Part shown: piece by piece, positions 10,426 through 20,344 of the stretch
Numbering within the stretch: the first letter of the stretch is position 1
How the letters are laid out: each line of letters begins with the position of its first letter
From: Athripsodes cinereus
Lineage: Eukaryota; Arthropoda; Insecta; Trichoptera; Leptoceridae
Direction: 5' to 3'
Assembly (NCBI GenBank): GCA_947579605.1
Contig: OX388310.1
Span: 1,860,001 to 1,924,000 of the forward strand
DNA: 64,000 nucleotides
The notes under the pieces: generated by a model
The model's input: the letters and a program-made list of their open reading frames with translations, nothing else
The model's database searches: none
Told to the model about the DNA's origin: nothing
Made by a program: the position numbers and the translations under genes

Positions 10426-11080
10426 AGGCGGCGATACACAATTACACATGCCTGTAAAATGGAACAGTAGCGTGCATGCTTGTTAATGGCATGTGGAAGT
10501 TACTGGTGCGATGTGGATACATTTGCAAGTTAAACTTGCATGCAATTTGCGTCCTTGCATGCCTGTATTTGCAAGGTGTATACACAAGCTAGCCACGAGA
10601 CAGTACATGTCTCAAATCACTCATTCTCAAGCTTTTTTGCAATGGAAAACATTCGAATTGAATTAAATATCGTCATATTGCAATTAGCAGTACAATGTGT
10701 GGCTAATTTAATGAGAAAAAAAAGAATAGTAAAAGAAGACGAATTTGGGTGAAAGATTGGATTAGCAGAAGGGAAAATTTCGGAGCAAGTAGTTGTCTGC
10801 TTACAGAAATGCGACAAGAAGATATAGATGGTTACAGAAACCATTTAAGAATGCTGCCAGAAAAATTTGATGAATTGTTAGGGAAAAACGTTCACTCATG
10901 CCAGATTCGTAGCCCCCCGCGTCCCCTCCCTCATGTTGCATGCCAGTAAATCAAATGTTTTGCTATCTACTTGCGTGGCAGATACAGGCATGCCAGTTAG
11001 CGTATACACATGATAGTAGGTGGCATGTGCAAGGAGCCGTTATACAAGTGTGCCTGCTACAGTCGTGTGTATTCCCGGCT
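10426..11080 (+). mobile_element. PIF/Harbinger derivative, TTA TSD
   Basis: A 655-bp element. Left end AGGCGGCGATACACA and right end (reverse complement) AGCCGGGAATACACA match at 12 of 15 positions. TTA immediately flanks both sides (10423-10425 and 11081-11083), the standard Harbinger target duplication. Subterminal regions are rich in 'catgcc/ggcatg' and 'tgcaag' words. The interior carries only the N-terminal end of a transposase, so the copy is internally deleted and non-autonomous. Confidence 0.8.
10642..10890 (+). pseudogene. Harbinger transposase, N-terminal remnant
   Basis: From ATG 10642 a frame reads MENIRIELNIVILQLAVQCV and stops at 10750 after a frameshift within the A-rich region near 10713-10735. 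In another frame, from about 10733, the sequence reads RRRIWVKDWISRRENFGASS and continues with 'LLTEMRQEDIDGYRNHLRML' and 'PEKFDELLGKN'. The pattern R-x-W-V-x-x-W-(I/L)-x-R-R-E-x-x-G-A and the 'Y-R-N-(H/F)-L-R-M-x-P-E-x-F-D-E-L-L' helix are the conserved N-terminal part of PIF/Harbinger nucleases. The DDE catalytic domain is entirely missing, replaced by the element's subterminal DNA. Confidence 0.8.
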
Positions 11081-11270
11081 TTATTTTACAAAGCTATTTT
11101 TTTGAGTTACCGTATATCTCACAATTGCAGTAGACAGAAAACAAACTTCACGTAAAAAAAACATGCAAGCTATCGACTTCATTCACAATGGGTGGCATAC
11201 CTAATCACTGAATTGAGCTTTCTTCAATTTTACCACGTCATGTTGACACGTACCTGAATAAAATAAATGT

Positions 11271-11856
11271 CAGTTATTTTAGAAGGATTAACTATGTAAC
11301 AGTTACGAGACATTTTGAATGTTTTTTAAGTATTCTACAATGCACATCCGTTACTTGATTATTTAAAACGCGATCGATTACGGTAAACCTATACCATTGA
11401 CGAGCGATATAATACTGAATAATATTTTGTGAAACATCTACAAAAACAAAATAATTGAAAACAATAGCTGCTCCTGTTAAGGATTAGGCATTGTTAACAT
11501 TGTGAGAAGAGGTTATTTATAATAATTTTTAATATTTATAATTTATTAGAACTTTGGTTATAGGTTACAGGTTCTTTGGAAATATTAGAGATTAATAAAG
11601 CTTTAAATTCAAAAGTAAATATTGTAAATAAAGTAATAAATCATTATAATTAATAACCTCTTCTCACAATGTTTACAATGCCTAATCCTTAACAGGTGCA
11701 GCTGTTGTTTTCAATTATTTTGTTTTTGTAGATGTTTTATCAAAAATATTATTCAGTATTATATCGCTCGTCAATGGTAAAGGTTTACCGAAATCGATCG
11801 CGATTTAAATAATCAAGTAACGGATGTGCATTGTAGAATACTTAAAAAACATTCAC
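11271..11856. mobile_element. Long inverted-repeat (fold-back) element with 14-bp direct repeats
   Basis: Two arms of about 210 bp (about 11311-11525 and 11650-11856) are near-perfect reverse complements around an AT-rich spacer. A one-sided tail of about 40 bp lies at the left. The 14-mer aataaaataaatgt occurs at 11257-11270 and 11857-11870, flush with the right arm. It is AT-rich, so chance is possible, but its exact placement favours a TSD. The element has the tail-arm-spacer-arm plan of 7372-7938. I could not identify a hammerhead core in it. Confidence 0.65.
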
Positions 11857-11938
11857 AATAAAATAAATGTACCTACAAGTAGGTACCTACATATAATAAA
11901 TAGGTTTTGTATAATATTATAGTTAATGACATAATAAA

Positions 11939-12505
11939 GTGGCCGGTGCTAGAGTGAACGGTGCACTTCGACCCATTGTCAGCAATGGCAATGTGTCGAA
12001 CATGGCTAAAATGCTGGTGCACAATACCATTCTGGTACCGTCACTAACGTATGCAAGCGAGACATGGACGTGGCTGAAGAAGGACGAAAGTGGAATAAAT
12101 GCAGTGGAGATGCGATCGTTAAGAAGAATGGTTGGTAAAACGCTGCGTGATAGAGTGAAGAATGAGGATATTAGAAGATTGAGCGGATGCAAGAAGAGTG
12201 TTGTGGACAGAATGCGCGTGAATAAACTACGGTGGTTTGGACACGTTGAACGAATGAACGAAGTAAGAATGACAAAGAGGATATACTTGTCTGAAAGAAA
12301 AGGTGTGAGGAAGCGCGGACGTCCGAGAACCACGTGGCTTGATCACGTGGATCAAATTCTCAAGGACGGCCGCGTGTTGAGTAAGAGGAATCGACGTGCA
12401 TGTATGTGAAACTGTATGAATGTGGAGGAAGCGAAGGAAGTGTGTAAAGATAGATCTGTGTGGCGTTCCGTTCTCTCTGCCTACCCCACTTGGGATACGG
12501 CGTGA
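11939..12505 (+). pseudogene. RTE-type LINE protein, C-terminal part
   Basis: The fragment opens in frame at the truncation point and encodes 'TILVPSLTYASETWTWLKKD', 'GINAVEMRSLRRMVGKTLRD', 'VNKLRWFGHVERMNE' and 'GVRKRGRPRTTWLDHVDQIL'. A TGA at 12407-12409 interrupts it (where sister copies have an arginine codon), then the frame resumes as 'NCMNVEEAKEVCKDRS' and 'VLSAYPTWDTA' to the true stop at about 12505. This is the post-RT region of an insect RTE family. Other copies in the window are at 13675-13913, 28120-28450, 48935-49425, 63178-63340 and, much decayed, 17690-17850 and 42905-43200. Confidence 0.85.
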
Positions 12506-12527
12506 GGGTATAGTATAGTATAGTAGT
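11939..12527 (+). mobile_element. RTE-type LINE copy with 10-bp TSD
   Basis: The 10-mer acataataaa is found at 11929-11938 and 12528-12537, immediately outside a 5'-truncated LINE ending in a (tatag)n tail. The 3' terminus reads CTACCCCACTTGGGATACGG and then 'cgtgagggtatag'. That end is shared with SINE-like family C. Confidence 0.85.
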
Positions 12528-12589
12528 ACATAATAAAATACCTAACTAGTAAAACTTACTAACAATTTTTTTTTGTTATAAATACCGTG

Positions 12590-12670
12590 GAAATGCTCTA
12601 AAATAGCTTTAGTTTTTCAAGGCCTTTTACATGACTCTCGAAAGTTTACGGAAAAGAGAGCGGAATCTCC
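12590..12670 (-). repeat. SINE-like family C, head fragment
   Basis: Reverse complement of the family C 5' blocks ('ccttttacatgactctcgaa' on the plus strand). The intervals 12670-13265 around it show no gene; a minus-strand family C middle piece is probable at about 13145-13205. Confidence 0.6.
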
Positions 12671-13264
12671 ATGACACAAATATTTTACTCAATTAAACAA
12701 AGTATATCAAAACATTTCAATTCGTTACTTGACGGACGCAATAATAATTTTTATAAGAGCATTTTATTATTTTAATCCCAACAATTAGGCTTTGTAACAA
12801 TATAATATAACGAAGAACTTTTCAGAGAGCAGCGGGCAAGACGTGCGAAAGAAAATATTATTCGTACTTGGGTATGTAGAAAAAACAATTTTCTTTGTTA
12901 TATTCCTTTTTAATTCGTCTTAATGACATATTTTATTGCGGTACAGCATTAGGAGGGATCTCACTGCGGGAGGAAAGAAATACTCAAATTAAATAGCCCT
13001 CAAACACTTAGCAAGAAGTTGAATTGGAAGTTTTATTATGAGAAAGAAAATAATATCATTAATTTAGGGCATATCCCAAAAGTAGGGTAGTAAGTGAATT
13101 TACTGCATAAAATAACAATGCAGGTTAGTTTCTCAGTGTCAATAAATAAATAGGTCAGACATTCAGAATCTGCAGTGTGCCTCACCGCTGAAGTGTAGAT
13201 GTTTTTTGTCTTATTTGAATTCCACAGGAAAAAATAAGAATTTTTGTTTTTTAAAAAGAAGTAC

Positions 13265-13495
13265 CTACCTATCTGGGTTTTTGTTTTATTTTAAAGATAT
13301 ATCTGGGTTTTGTTATGAACCCAAATACAACCTTGTACACTTTTCACAGTAAGCTACTAAAAGCTTGTGTCGTGAAAGGGGGGTTTGCCGGCACCTGGTA
13401 TCGAACCACGGACCCCTTGTTCACGAGGCCGAGACTCTACCTCCAGGCTACCGACGAATTCTTCAGGCTACCGACGAACTCGTTATAAACCCAAA
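13265..13495 (-). repeat. tRNA-derived SINE, family E
   Basis: On the minus strand it shows a box A-like TAGCCTGGAGGTAGAG (plus 13434-13449) and a canonical box B GGTTCGATACC (13397-13407), about the spacing seen in tRNA genes. A body with 'caagcttttagtagcttact' follows, ending in 'cagatatatc'. A second, truncated copy abuts it at about 13455-13560. Others are at 40555-40690 (+) and 54215-54370 (-). Confidence 0.8.
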
Positions 13496-13674
13496 TCCAA
13501 CACTATAATGTATTTATGAAACATTATACACCATCCACAGTTAACTTACAGCTTGTGTCGTTTATATCTTATTGCTAATAAATTATTTCAATTATTGTTT
13601 TTACATTATATTAGTATTTTTCATTAGAATTATGTTATGGATTTTGTATCTGCAGCTTGTTAAAATATATTTCT

Positions 13675-13913
13675 ATCTGTCTATCTATCTATTACCTCAC
13701 GCCATGTCCCAGGAGGGGTAGGCAGAGAGAACGGGACGCCACATGGATCTATCCTTACAAACTTCTTTCGCTTCCTCTACATTCATCCAGTTTCTCATAT
13801 GTGCACGCCGATTTCTCTTACTTAACACGCCGCCGACCTTTAGGATTTGATCCACGTGATTAAGCCACGTGGTTCTTGGCCGTCCGCGCTTCCTCACACC
13901 CCTCTTTCAGAAG
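13675..13913 (-). pseudogene. RTE-type LINE 3' fragment with 7-bp TSD
   Basis: The minus-strand frame reads 'MRKRGRPRTTWLNHVDQILK', 'VLSKRNRRAHMRNWMNVEEA' and 'VLSAYPSWDMA', a copy of the C-terminus of the 11939 element, ending in a (tagatagatag) tail (13675-13691 on the plus strand). The heptamer tatttct lies at 13668-13674 and 13914-13920. Only 239 bp remain. The sequence between 13915 and 14600 shows nothing I can name. Confidence 0.8.
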
Positions 13914-14608
13914 TATTTCTGAATGTTAAATTGTTGTTTTAATCATATTGTTTTTAACATGTTAAAGGCTAAGGTAGGTATGTCGTATTTAATGACAGAT
14001 AAATATAAAATATATTTTTTTAAATTTTCTCTCCTTACTTGATTCATTAATAAAGGTATCGAAAGCTTTTCATACTTACGTCCATCCTCAAAATTAATTG
14101 TGTTTGTTCTTCAAAAATACAAAAAAAATACAAAAATGTTGTAAAGCAAAATTGAAATCAGGACTGTTTACAGAACACGTAATAACAATATTATTTTAAT
14201 ATAAAATAACACGTGTATTTGTATGTATGTATATTTGTTGCTGTTGTAAACAAGTTACAGAAAATGTTACGTATTCTGGTAAAACACACGACGGCAAATC
14301 TCCAGGGAAATAACTCACAGACCAGCAATGCTTTGGAGTGGTGTACCATAAAGTACTACCACCTAGTATATACCTACTATGAGCAGCCACAAGCCATGCT
14401 CTCTTCGACACTCTCACACAAAGTTCTGAAAAGTACCGACATACTTACATACATATCGAGCTTTAAGTATGTTGATATAACGTACCTATATTAACGCACT
14501 CACCCTTAATAATATCATTCTATGTACAAACTAGTGTTATAATATTACTCGAAGATTTTCAAGTTATTTTAGAACTCTCTTGCTACCGAATTAAATTGAA
14601 CAGTCCTG

Positions 14609-14805
14609 CAGAGGCCTGAGTCAAAACACATTTTAGCATTACGTTTTCGTGTTACAATCGTTCGAATGTGACGACGTTGCGCCAAAGTGTCAATTTTCCT
14701 AACTATTGTGTATTTTAGCTACGAAATTGATACTTGCTCGCAACTTATTCGAACGCTAACGGAACGAAAACGTAAAGTTAAAATGTGTTTTGACTCAGGC
14801 CTCTG
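14609..14805. mobile_element. MITE with CAGAGGCCT termini, second copy
   Basis: A 197-bp relative of 5403-5609: it starts CAGAGGCCTGAGTCAAAAC and ends with the inverted counterpart, with the same internal words 'ttcgaa', 'gttgcgccaaagtgtcaatt'. The internal segment is in the opposite order relative to the first copy. Confidence 0.75.
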
Positions 14806-15869
14806 GAATTTTTCTTTATTTCTACAATGTATAATTGTTTATTTATATGATTATCAGTGATTTTTTAAATTATGTTATTATTTATTATTGTTTGAATTAT
14901 ATTATTTTTAATTAAAGTCGTACTGTGAAAAAGTCGAACGGGCCGTCGAAAACCTTGTGTACAAAGAAAGTATAGGTCTTTTTGGCAAACTATTATTAGT
15001 TTATTTATTAATAATATCACGTAAGGCTTACATCTTTTATACATTGTGGCAAAAACACAAAACATTAACAATACAACAGAGGTAAGTATCACTCGCAATG
15101 AAAACAGCATAATCATCTACAGCACACAACAAAATACAAATTAAATACTCCATACATTCATAAAGATAATTACAATAAATGATTAAGATATACATAGAAT
15201 CATAACACTCCTACTCTTTTTGGTTTGCAATTTTTATGAAAATGTTTGAGACCATAATACGTTAATTTGCAAAGCATACATTTTAACGGACTCAAATATT
15301 TATTAAAGTATTACTTCACTCTATACTTGTTGTATCTCATGTATTTTACTGGAAGGAGTTGTACTCGTATACGTGGTCCATATCCATTATGTAATAATTC
15401 CTAACATCATTACGGCTAGGGACATACATACTCAGTGACAAAAGTATCCACCAGATAATTGACGACTTTATTATTGTCCAGAGAAAAAGTCTGGACGTTT
15501 TGACAATAAGTTCAAGCAATAATAATTACTTTCAGCAAATTATTTTACCAGTGTAACGCTGTTGGCAAATTTAACATTAAATCATAAAGTTAATTTTTTT
15601 GTTCCATTTTTATTTTAGTTAATTTACAAGCAGATTCATATTCGTACGACATATATATATATATATACCTAGTTCGTACGACATTATCTTGGTTAGTTGG
15701 AAGATATCACATTCAATCTATTATAATTAATACTAGTCATATTTATGTATGGAAAAAACACAGTTCGTTTTAGTTTATATTTAAATAGGTATATAGTGAC
15801 CTAGTTTCAACTTTCAAAGTCATTGTCAATATTGTTAAAAAATTGAACACAGAGATTTCAAGCACACAG

Positions 15870-16095
15870 TGTTTCGTGGAATCCTTGACAAAGAAATTGA
15901 TCTCCCATATTTTTTTGCAAACTTTTGAATGTCCTGTCCTGGAAAAATACTGAAATTTGGGAAAAGGCTTGCCACCCATATGAATGTTTTAATTTTTTAT
16001 TTGCACGAGGACAGCGGTCGTGTTTATTACATGCGGCTGGTTTGCTGGCTACCATAGGGTGGGATATGCCGTGATGGTTTAGTAGCAGTTGAATA
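15870..16095 (+). repeat. SINE-like family C
   Basis: Contains 'tgaatgtcctgtcctggaaa', the 'gccacccatatgaatg' block, 'gcacgaggacagcg' and the end 'gggatatgccgtgatggttt'. A piece of LINE 3' UTR family F flanks it at 15690-15720. The interval 14806-15690 contains nothing recognised. Confidence 0.65.
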
Positions 16096-16553
16096 TAATG
16101 ATCAGTATTTTCCAATGTGCAGTGGAGCATAAAATAAATAAATATGTAATGATCAAGACATATTCTGAGACTGCTTGGGCCACCGATTCCGTTCTTGATT
16201 AGAATATAGTAAATGCTGATAATATTGCAAATGATATAAAAGAAAAGGAATCACGTAAAAGTTCTCTTTAAAATTATATGTATTGTGATCAATGAACAGT
16301 AAAAATTGGATAAATAAATAAATATATAAAATTAATCCTAAATAAATTTTACAAAAAAGTACAACATTTTTTTCTAAACTTTCAATATAAGCTTTTCTCA
16401 AAATCACGTCTTACAAATTCACATCAAAGCTAGATGTATCTTATATACGTAAGAATCTGTACGAACAAAGTGAAAATAATAACTAAAATATCATTGAATA
16501 CGAGATGTGAATATAAAAATAACAGATTTTCTAAATATCAGGTGGTGTACATG

Positions 16554-17395
16554 TCGCCACAAGATAGTTGAATTAGCCAGTCAACTAAATGGCTAGGCAT
16601 TACTAAATAAATTACGGTATTTAATTGAATAGCCAGCCGTTTCGTTGAATCACAATAACGAGCCAAACGTGTAACATTTTTGCCTGATCAAAGCTAGCCC
16701 GATTATGTAATGAATTTTCATTTCTTTATTTTGCTCTGTGGCGCTAATATTGATAAACAGTGTATTAAACAATTCAGCTAGGCCTCTGTTAGCCACCGGG
16801 CTACCGGGCCTACCTCTAGCTTATTTGGTAAGGTTTCACGATTGATCCTGTCTTTTGTGATAGTGGTTTGTGCTGTACTGTTTCCCTTGGTGAAGAATTT
16901 TTGGTCTGAGCTGGATGTCCCTTTGATGTATGTCCATTTGATGTGTAGGAAGTGTTTCTGCGGAGGCTCTGCCAATCTGGCAAAAGAAGTTTTCTGGACA
17001 CTTCAATTCAGCAATTTGGACTATTTTAATATTTACGTGCACATTAAATTACGTTTGTTTTACTTTCAATACCTTCTTTTTGTTATTTAATATTTATGTT
17101 ATATTTTGTTGCTTCCCTCAGCTAGAGGGACATCGAAGGAATGTTGTCAAAAGATTTCACACTTGGTGGTTTTGACCAACCTAGCCTTCAGACTGCCCAC
17201 TCGTATAGCACCTCCTGTGGAGACAAATTCACTAATGCAGAAATTAGAATCGCATGAATGGAAGTCCTCATACTTCTGCACTATTCGGGTGGTCGATAGG
17301 TCCTTCAATGTAATGTTAGTCGTTAAGTTGAATCTGGTGTTTGACTAGCCAATCAGTTAGCCGACTAATTTGAGTATTTGACAGTGACATGTACA
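16554..17395. repeat. Composite repeat with an embedded LINE 3' end
   Basis: The outer parts carry similar ends (TACATGTC at the left, its inverse at 17388-17395) and words such as 'agccagtcaactaaatgg' that recur at about 42130-42290, partly inverted. Between them lies a LINE family G 3' region (16790-17320). Its nature as a DNA transposon is only suggested by the short inverted ends. Confidence 0.4.
16790..17320 (+). repeat. LINE family G, 3' untranslated region
   Basis: Collinear over about 530 bp with the minus strand of 53115-53700: shared blocks include 'ctgtttcccttggtg', 'ggatgtcccttt', 'aaaagaagtttt..ggacac', 'ctagagggacatcgaaggaa', 'tcaaaagatttcacac' and the terminal hairpin at 17251-17288. 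The overlapping open frames on both strands are therefore not genes. The protein-coding part is not present at this locus. Confidence 0.75.
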
Positions 17396-17689
17396 TTAAC
17401 ACGTGTTATATTTTAAGATTATTACACTCAATATAATATGAATTTACACAATGAAACAACTTATTCTCTTATCTGTTTTAAAATGAAATAAAATAAAATT
17501 CATGAATGTGATAATAGTTTATTATTAAATAAAATATATTTGAAAATCCTTTTCTACTTCGAAACTACTAGTAGTAAACAATATCTCAAAATTTAAAACC
17601 GAATAATTTCTTCTACTTTATGTTTCATTATTGAGAGAGGCGCATAAGTAAAAAAAACATTTGTTTTTCATTTCGTTGTCGAATTCGCG

Positions 17690-17850
17690 GGGTAGACATC
17701 AGGGATAGAGCGGCACTTCTTCCTGTCCTTGTACACGCTTTTTGATTCCATAACATTCATACAATTCGCCATACACGCTCTCCTGTTCATTTTTATTAAC
17801 ACTTACCCATCCCTTGATCTGGTCTACATGGTCAAGCCATTTAATATATG
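17690..17850 (-). pseudogene. Decayed RTE-type LINE 3' fragment
   Basis: The minus strand retains 'KWLDHVDQI' and a degraded continuation corresponding to the C-terminus of the 11939 element. Too short and damaged to say more. Confidence 0.5.
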
Positions 17851-17899
17851 TAGCTATTATTATAATACAAGTAGGTATTTTCGAAAATATCGAAACGAG

Positions 17900-19570
17900 C
17901 AACAATTTTCCACCCTTAACGCTGCAATAAGCTACCTACGTATTTTATCTAATAATATAATTATATTATTATTATACTACCCCCATAACCAGGACGTATT
18001 GTTTTCAAATAATATTGTAATTTATTCCGTTGTTACAAATTATACGAATATTATTACCTTGAAAATATAAAATATTATTTAGTATCATACTCCTGCATTA
18101 ATTTCCACCCCCCAGCCTTATTTAATTTGTAAATTATAATGTTGTAAATCACATATTCGACTTTGGTAGAGATGTCGAAGAAAATTATTGGTTTGATGAT
18201 TCAATGATGTATACTTCATTCTTTATAAACCCTCACAGGATCTCTCACAAGAAGGACAAATAAGAAACTAATAATTGTGTGCTGTTAACAAACAGATTGC
18301 TCTCTCTCTATACAAAAATGATATTTTTACGATTAGCGACAAATTTCATCAACTCAGACTGTAAATATCTCATAAGTTATGGAATATATAATATTTTTTT
18401 ATTGTTTTATCGGATTTGGGCAGAACGTGAAGATGACAAAACCAATCAAATACATATTCCAGAACCATGTTTACACAATGTTACATTGTGCAAAGTCTAA
18501 TCGGAAAAAGTGAGAAAGGAGGTGGTGGACCATTCATAGTGACAGTGAGAATGGCGGAATCGGTGAATGTTGTCTATCAACACCGAAAGTGATCACTTAA
18601 GCCAGCCTAGAGCCAATTCGTTAGCGTTGGGATGCCTTTCTCATAAATCACGTTTTTCGAACATTTTTCTTTTACATAATTCGAAACCAATAATCCCATG
18701 TTATGAGAAATTAAAATTTGAGAATAAAAAAAACGTGAATTGAAAGTATTTTCTGAAATTATAATCATTGCTTTTTATCACACTGCAGAGTTGATCTTGA
18801 CGCAATCTATACACGAATTTAATTTTGTCTTGATCGTAACCCTACGATACATCAAGTGATTTTAGTAAAAAATACAATACGTGCATGCCCAATCCACAGC
18901 TTAAAATAATCGTTTTCAACATTTATATGAGTATTATGGTTGTTTTATTTGATATCACTCCAAGAATGTACCAGACATTGGTGGCATTTATCAAATTTTA
19001 TGAAATGTATCTTCTCATATCATCAAAAAAAGTTTTATCTGACTTTCGATTATTATTGGAATCTTGACAAGGAAATGCTATTTGTTTTTCATTTTATTCA
19101 TCGATGAATATTTTAACATCCCTAAGCTTGAAATAATAATTTAATATCTTGGGAAATTATGCCAAACGTTGTAATCGACTTTAAGCAATTTATTATCTTT
19201 CCCAAAAAGCAAAAATAATTATGACCAGAGCCGCAATATGGCGACAGATGTTTTCAATTTGTAAACTTTTATCAGTCCCCGTGGGTATTTTTGAGAAAGG
19301 GTGAAAAGGAAGACACAAATGAGGGGAGGAATTTAAACTTTGAAACTTTACGAGAGAGAGAGAGATAGAAGGTTATTGAACAAACACATAAAGAAACAAA
19401 TGTTTTCTGTTGTTGAGTTGTTTAGGTTCAATTCACTAATTCGATTTTGAAAATTATAAATCTAATTTAAGTCGTTTTAACAATTTAATTTTATCGTTGA
19501 ACGATCTGTTTGGATAAAGTCTTGTGTATTTGTGTCAAATAATAAATTCTTGTGTATTTGTGTCAAATAA
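17900..19570. other. AT-rich non-coding interval
   Basis: Only short uninformative frames occur. A direct repeat of 'tcttgtgtatttgtgtcaaataata' type lies at 19519-19572 (two near-adjacent copies). Nothing else supported. Confidence 0.5.
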
Positions 19571-19581
19571 TAATTGTTGTG

Positions 19582-19650
19582 AACAGAGTGGACAGGGAAG
19601 AATGGAAAAGAAAAACCAAGCTTGTTACAGACCAATCCAATGAAGTGTAA
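19582..19650 (+). pseudogene. LINE protein C-terminus, 22 codons
   Basis: Reads NRVDREEWKRKTKLVTDQSN and ends two codons later at TAA. The same ending ('KSKLVADQSNGL' and stop) is found at 23640-23697, showing both are remnants of one LINE family. Confidence 0.6.
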
Positions 19651-19884
19651 CTGAAATGAAGAGAAAGATTACGAATTTATGAAGAATTTAATATTTGTTT
19701 TTCTGTCAAACGTTTTTGCTTTACTTGCCGAAAGAATTGAAAATATCTGTATTATGGAATTATGCTACCCATACAAAGGAAACATTTTTGTATTTCTTTA
19801 TTATGCTACTCAAAAAAATCGGATTTATAGTATCTACTTTAAGTTAAATTGCATGCATTATAAATAAAATAAAATTGTTCTGTA

Positions 19885-20055
19885 GAGCAATCGGCCAAAA
19901 ATTGGCCTCCCGCTCCTTTCCGTACTTTTTTGAGTGTCCTGTAAAAAATTGTTACGTATTCGAAAAAATAAAGACATTGTACATGTTTAATTTAACGAGA
20001 ATATTTGCTACCCATTTTGAATGACTTTTTTGTTGTTGGCCACGGAGAAGGCTTG
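19885..20055 (+). repeat. SINE-like family C, partial
   Basis: Contains the head ('ttttttgagtgtcctgtaaa') and the middle block 'gctacccattttgaatg', then 'ttggccacggagaagg', after which similarity is lost. Confidence 0.6.
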
Positions 20056-20280
20056 GATTTCTTTGAGTTTCTGGACATCATATTTTTGCTTGTTTGTACT
20101 AAATATAGTTTTTCTTCTATGTGTACATTTCTGATTCATTATCCAATAAAATTATATGTATTGGTGTATGTCTTTCTCAATGAGATATTGAAAGTTTAAA
20201 GCAGCTTAAAATATTCGTACTACGCGGATTAGGCTGCTCACTGTGGCTTATCCGTGAGCTTAAATTTTTTGTTTGCAAGT

Positions 20281-20318
20281 GCGGATAAATAGGAGTCCTT
20301 GACTGCTGATATATCCAG
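20281..20318 (+). repeat. Isolated LINE-G-type terminal hairpin
   Basis: An outer stem ggata/tatcc encloses an inner stem aggagtc/gact(g)ct. The same compound hairpin occurs at 17251-17288, 43411-43448, 53151-53189 (-) and 63488-63525, so this is probably an extremely short LINE 3' end. Confidence 0.45.
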
Positions 20319-20344
20319 GGATGTGGAGGGTCCTTTTAGTATAT

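Noticed and set aside
13397..13449. Functional tRNA genes at box A/B sites (also 41435-41493, 54302-54354)
   Set aside because: The sequences do not fold into a complete cloverleaf by eye and each is attached to a repeated SINE body, so they are SINE promoters, not tRNA genes.
15640..15682. Direct repeat ttcgtacgaca around an (AT)n run as a TSD
   Set aside because: The enclosed sequence is only a microsatellite and a few bases; slippage or local duplication explains it better than a mobile element.
16816..17348. Overlapping frames on both strands (for example 16842-17090 + and 16816-17042 -)
   Set aside because: The whole stretch is collinear with the untranslated 3' end of LINE family G at 53 kb, so these frames are not genes.
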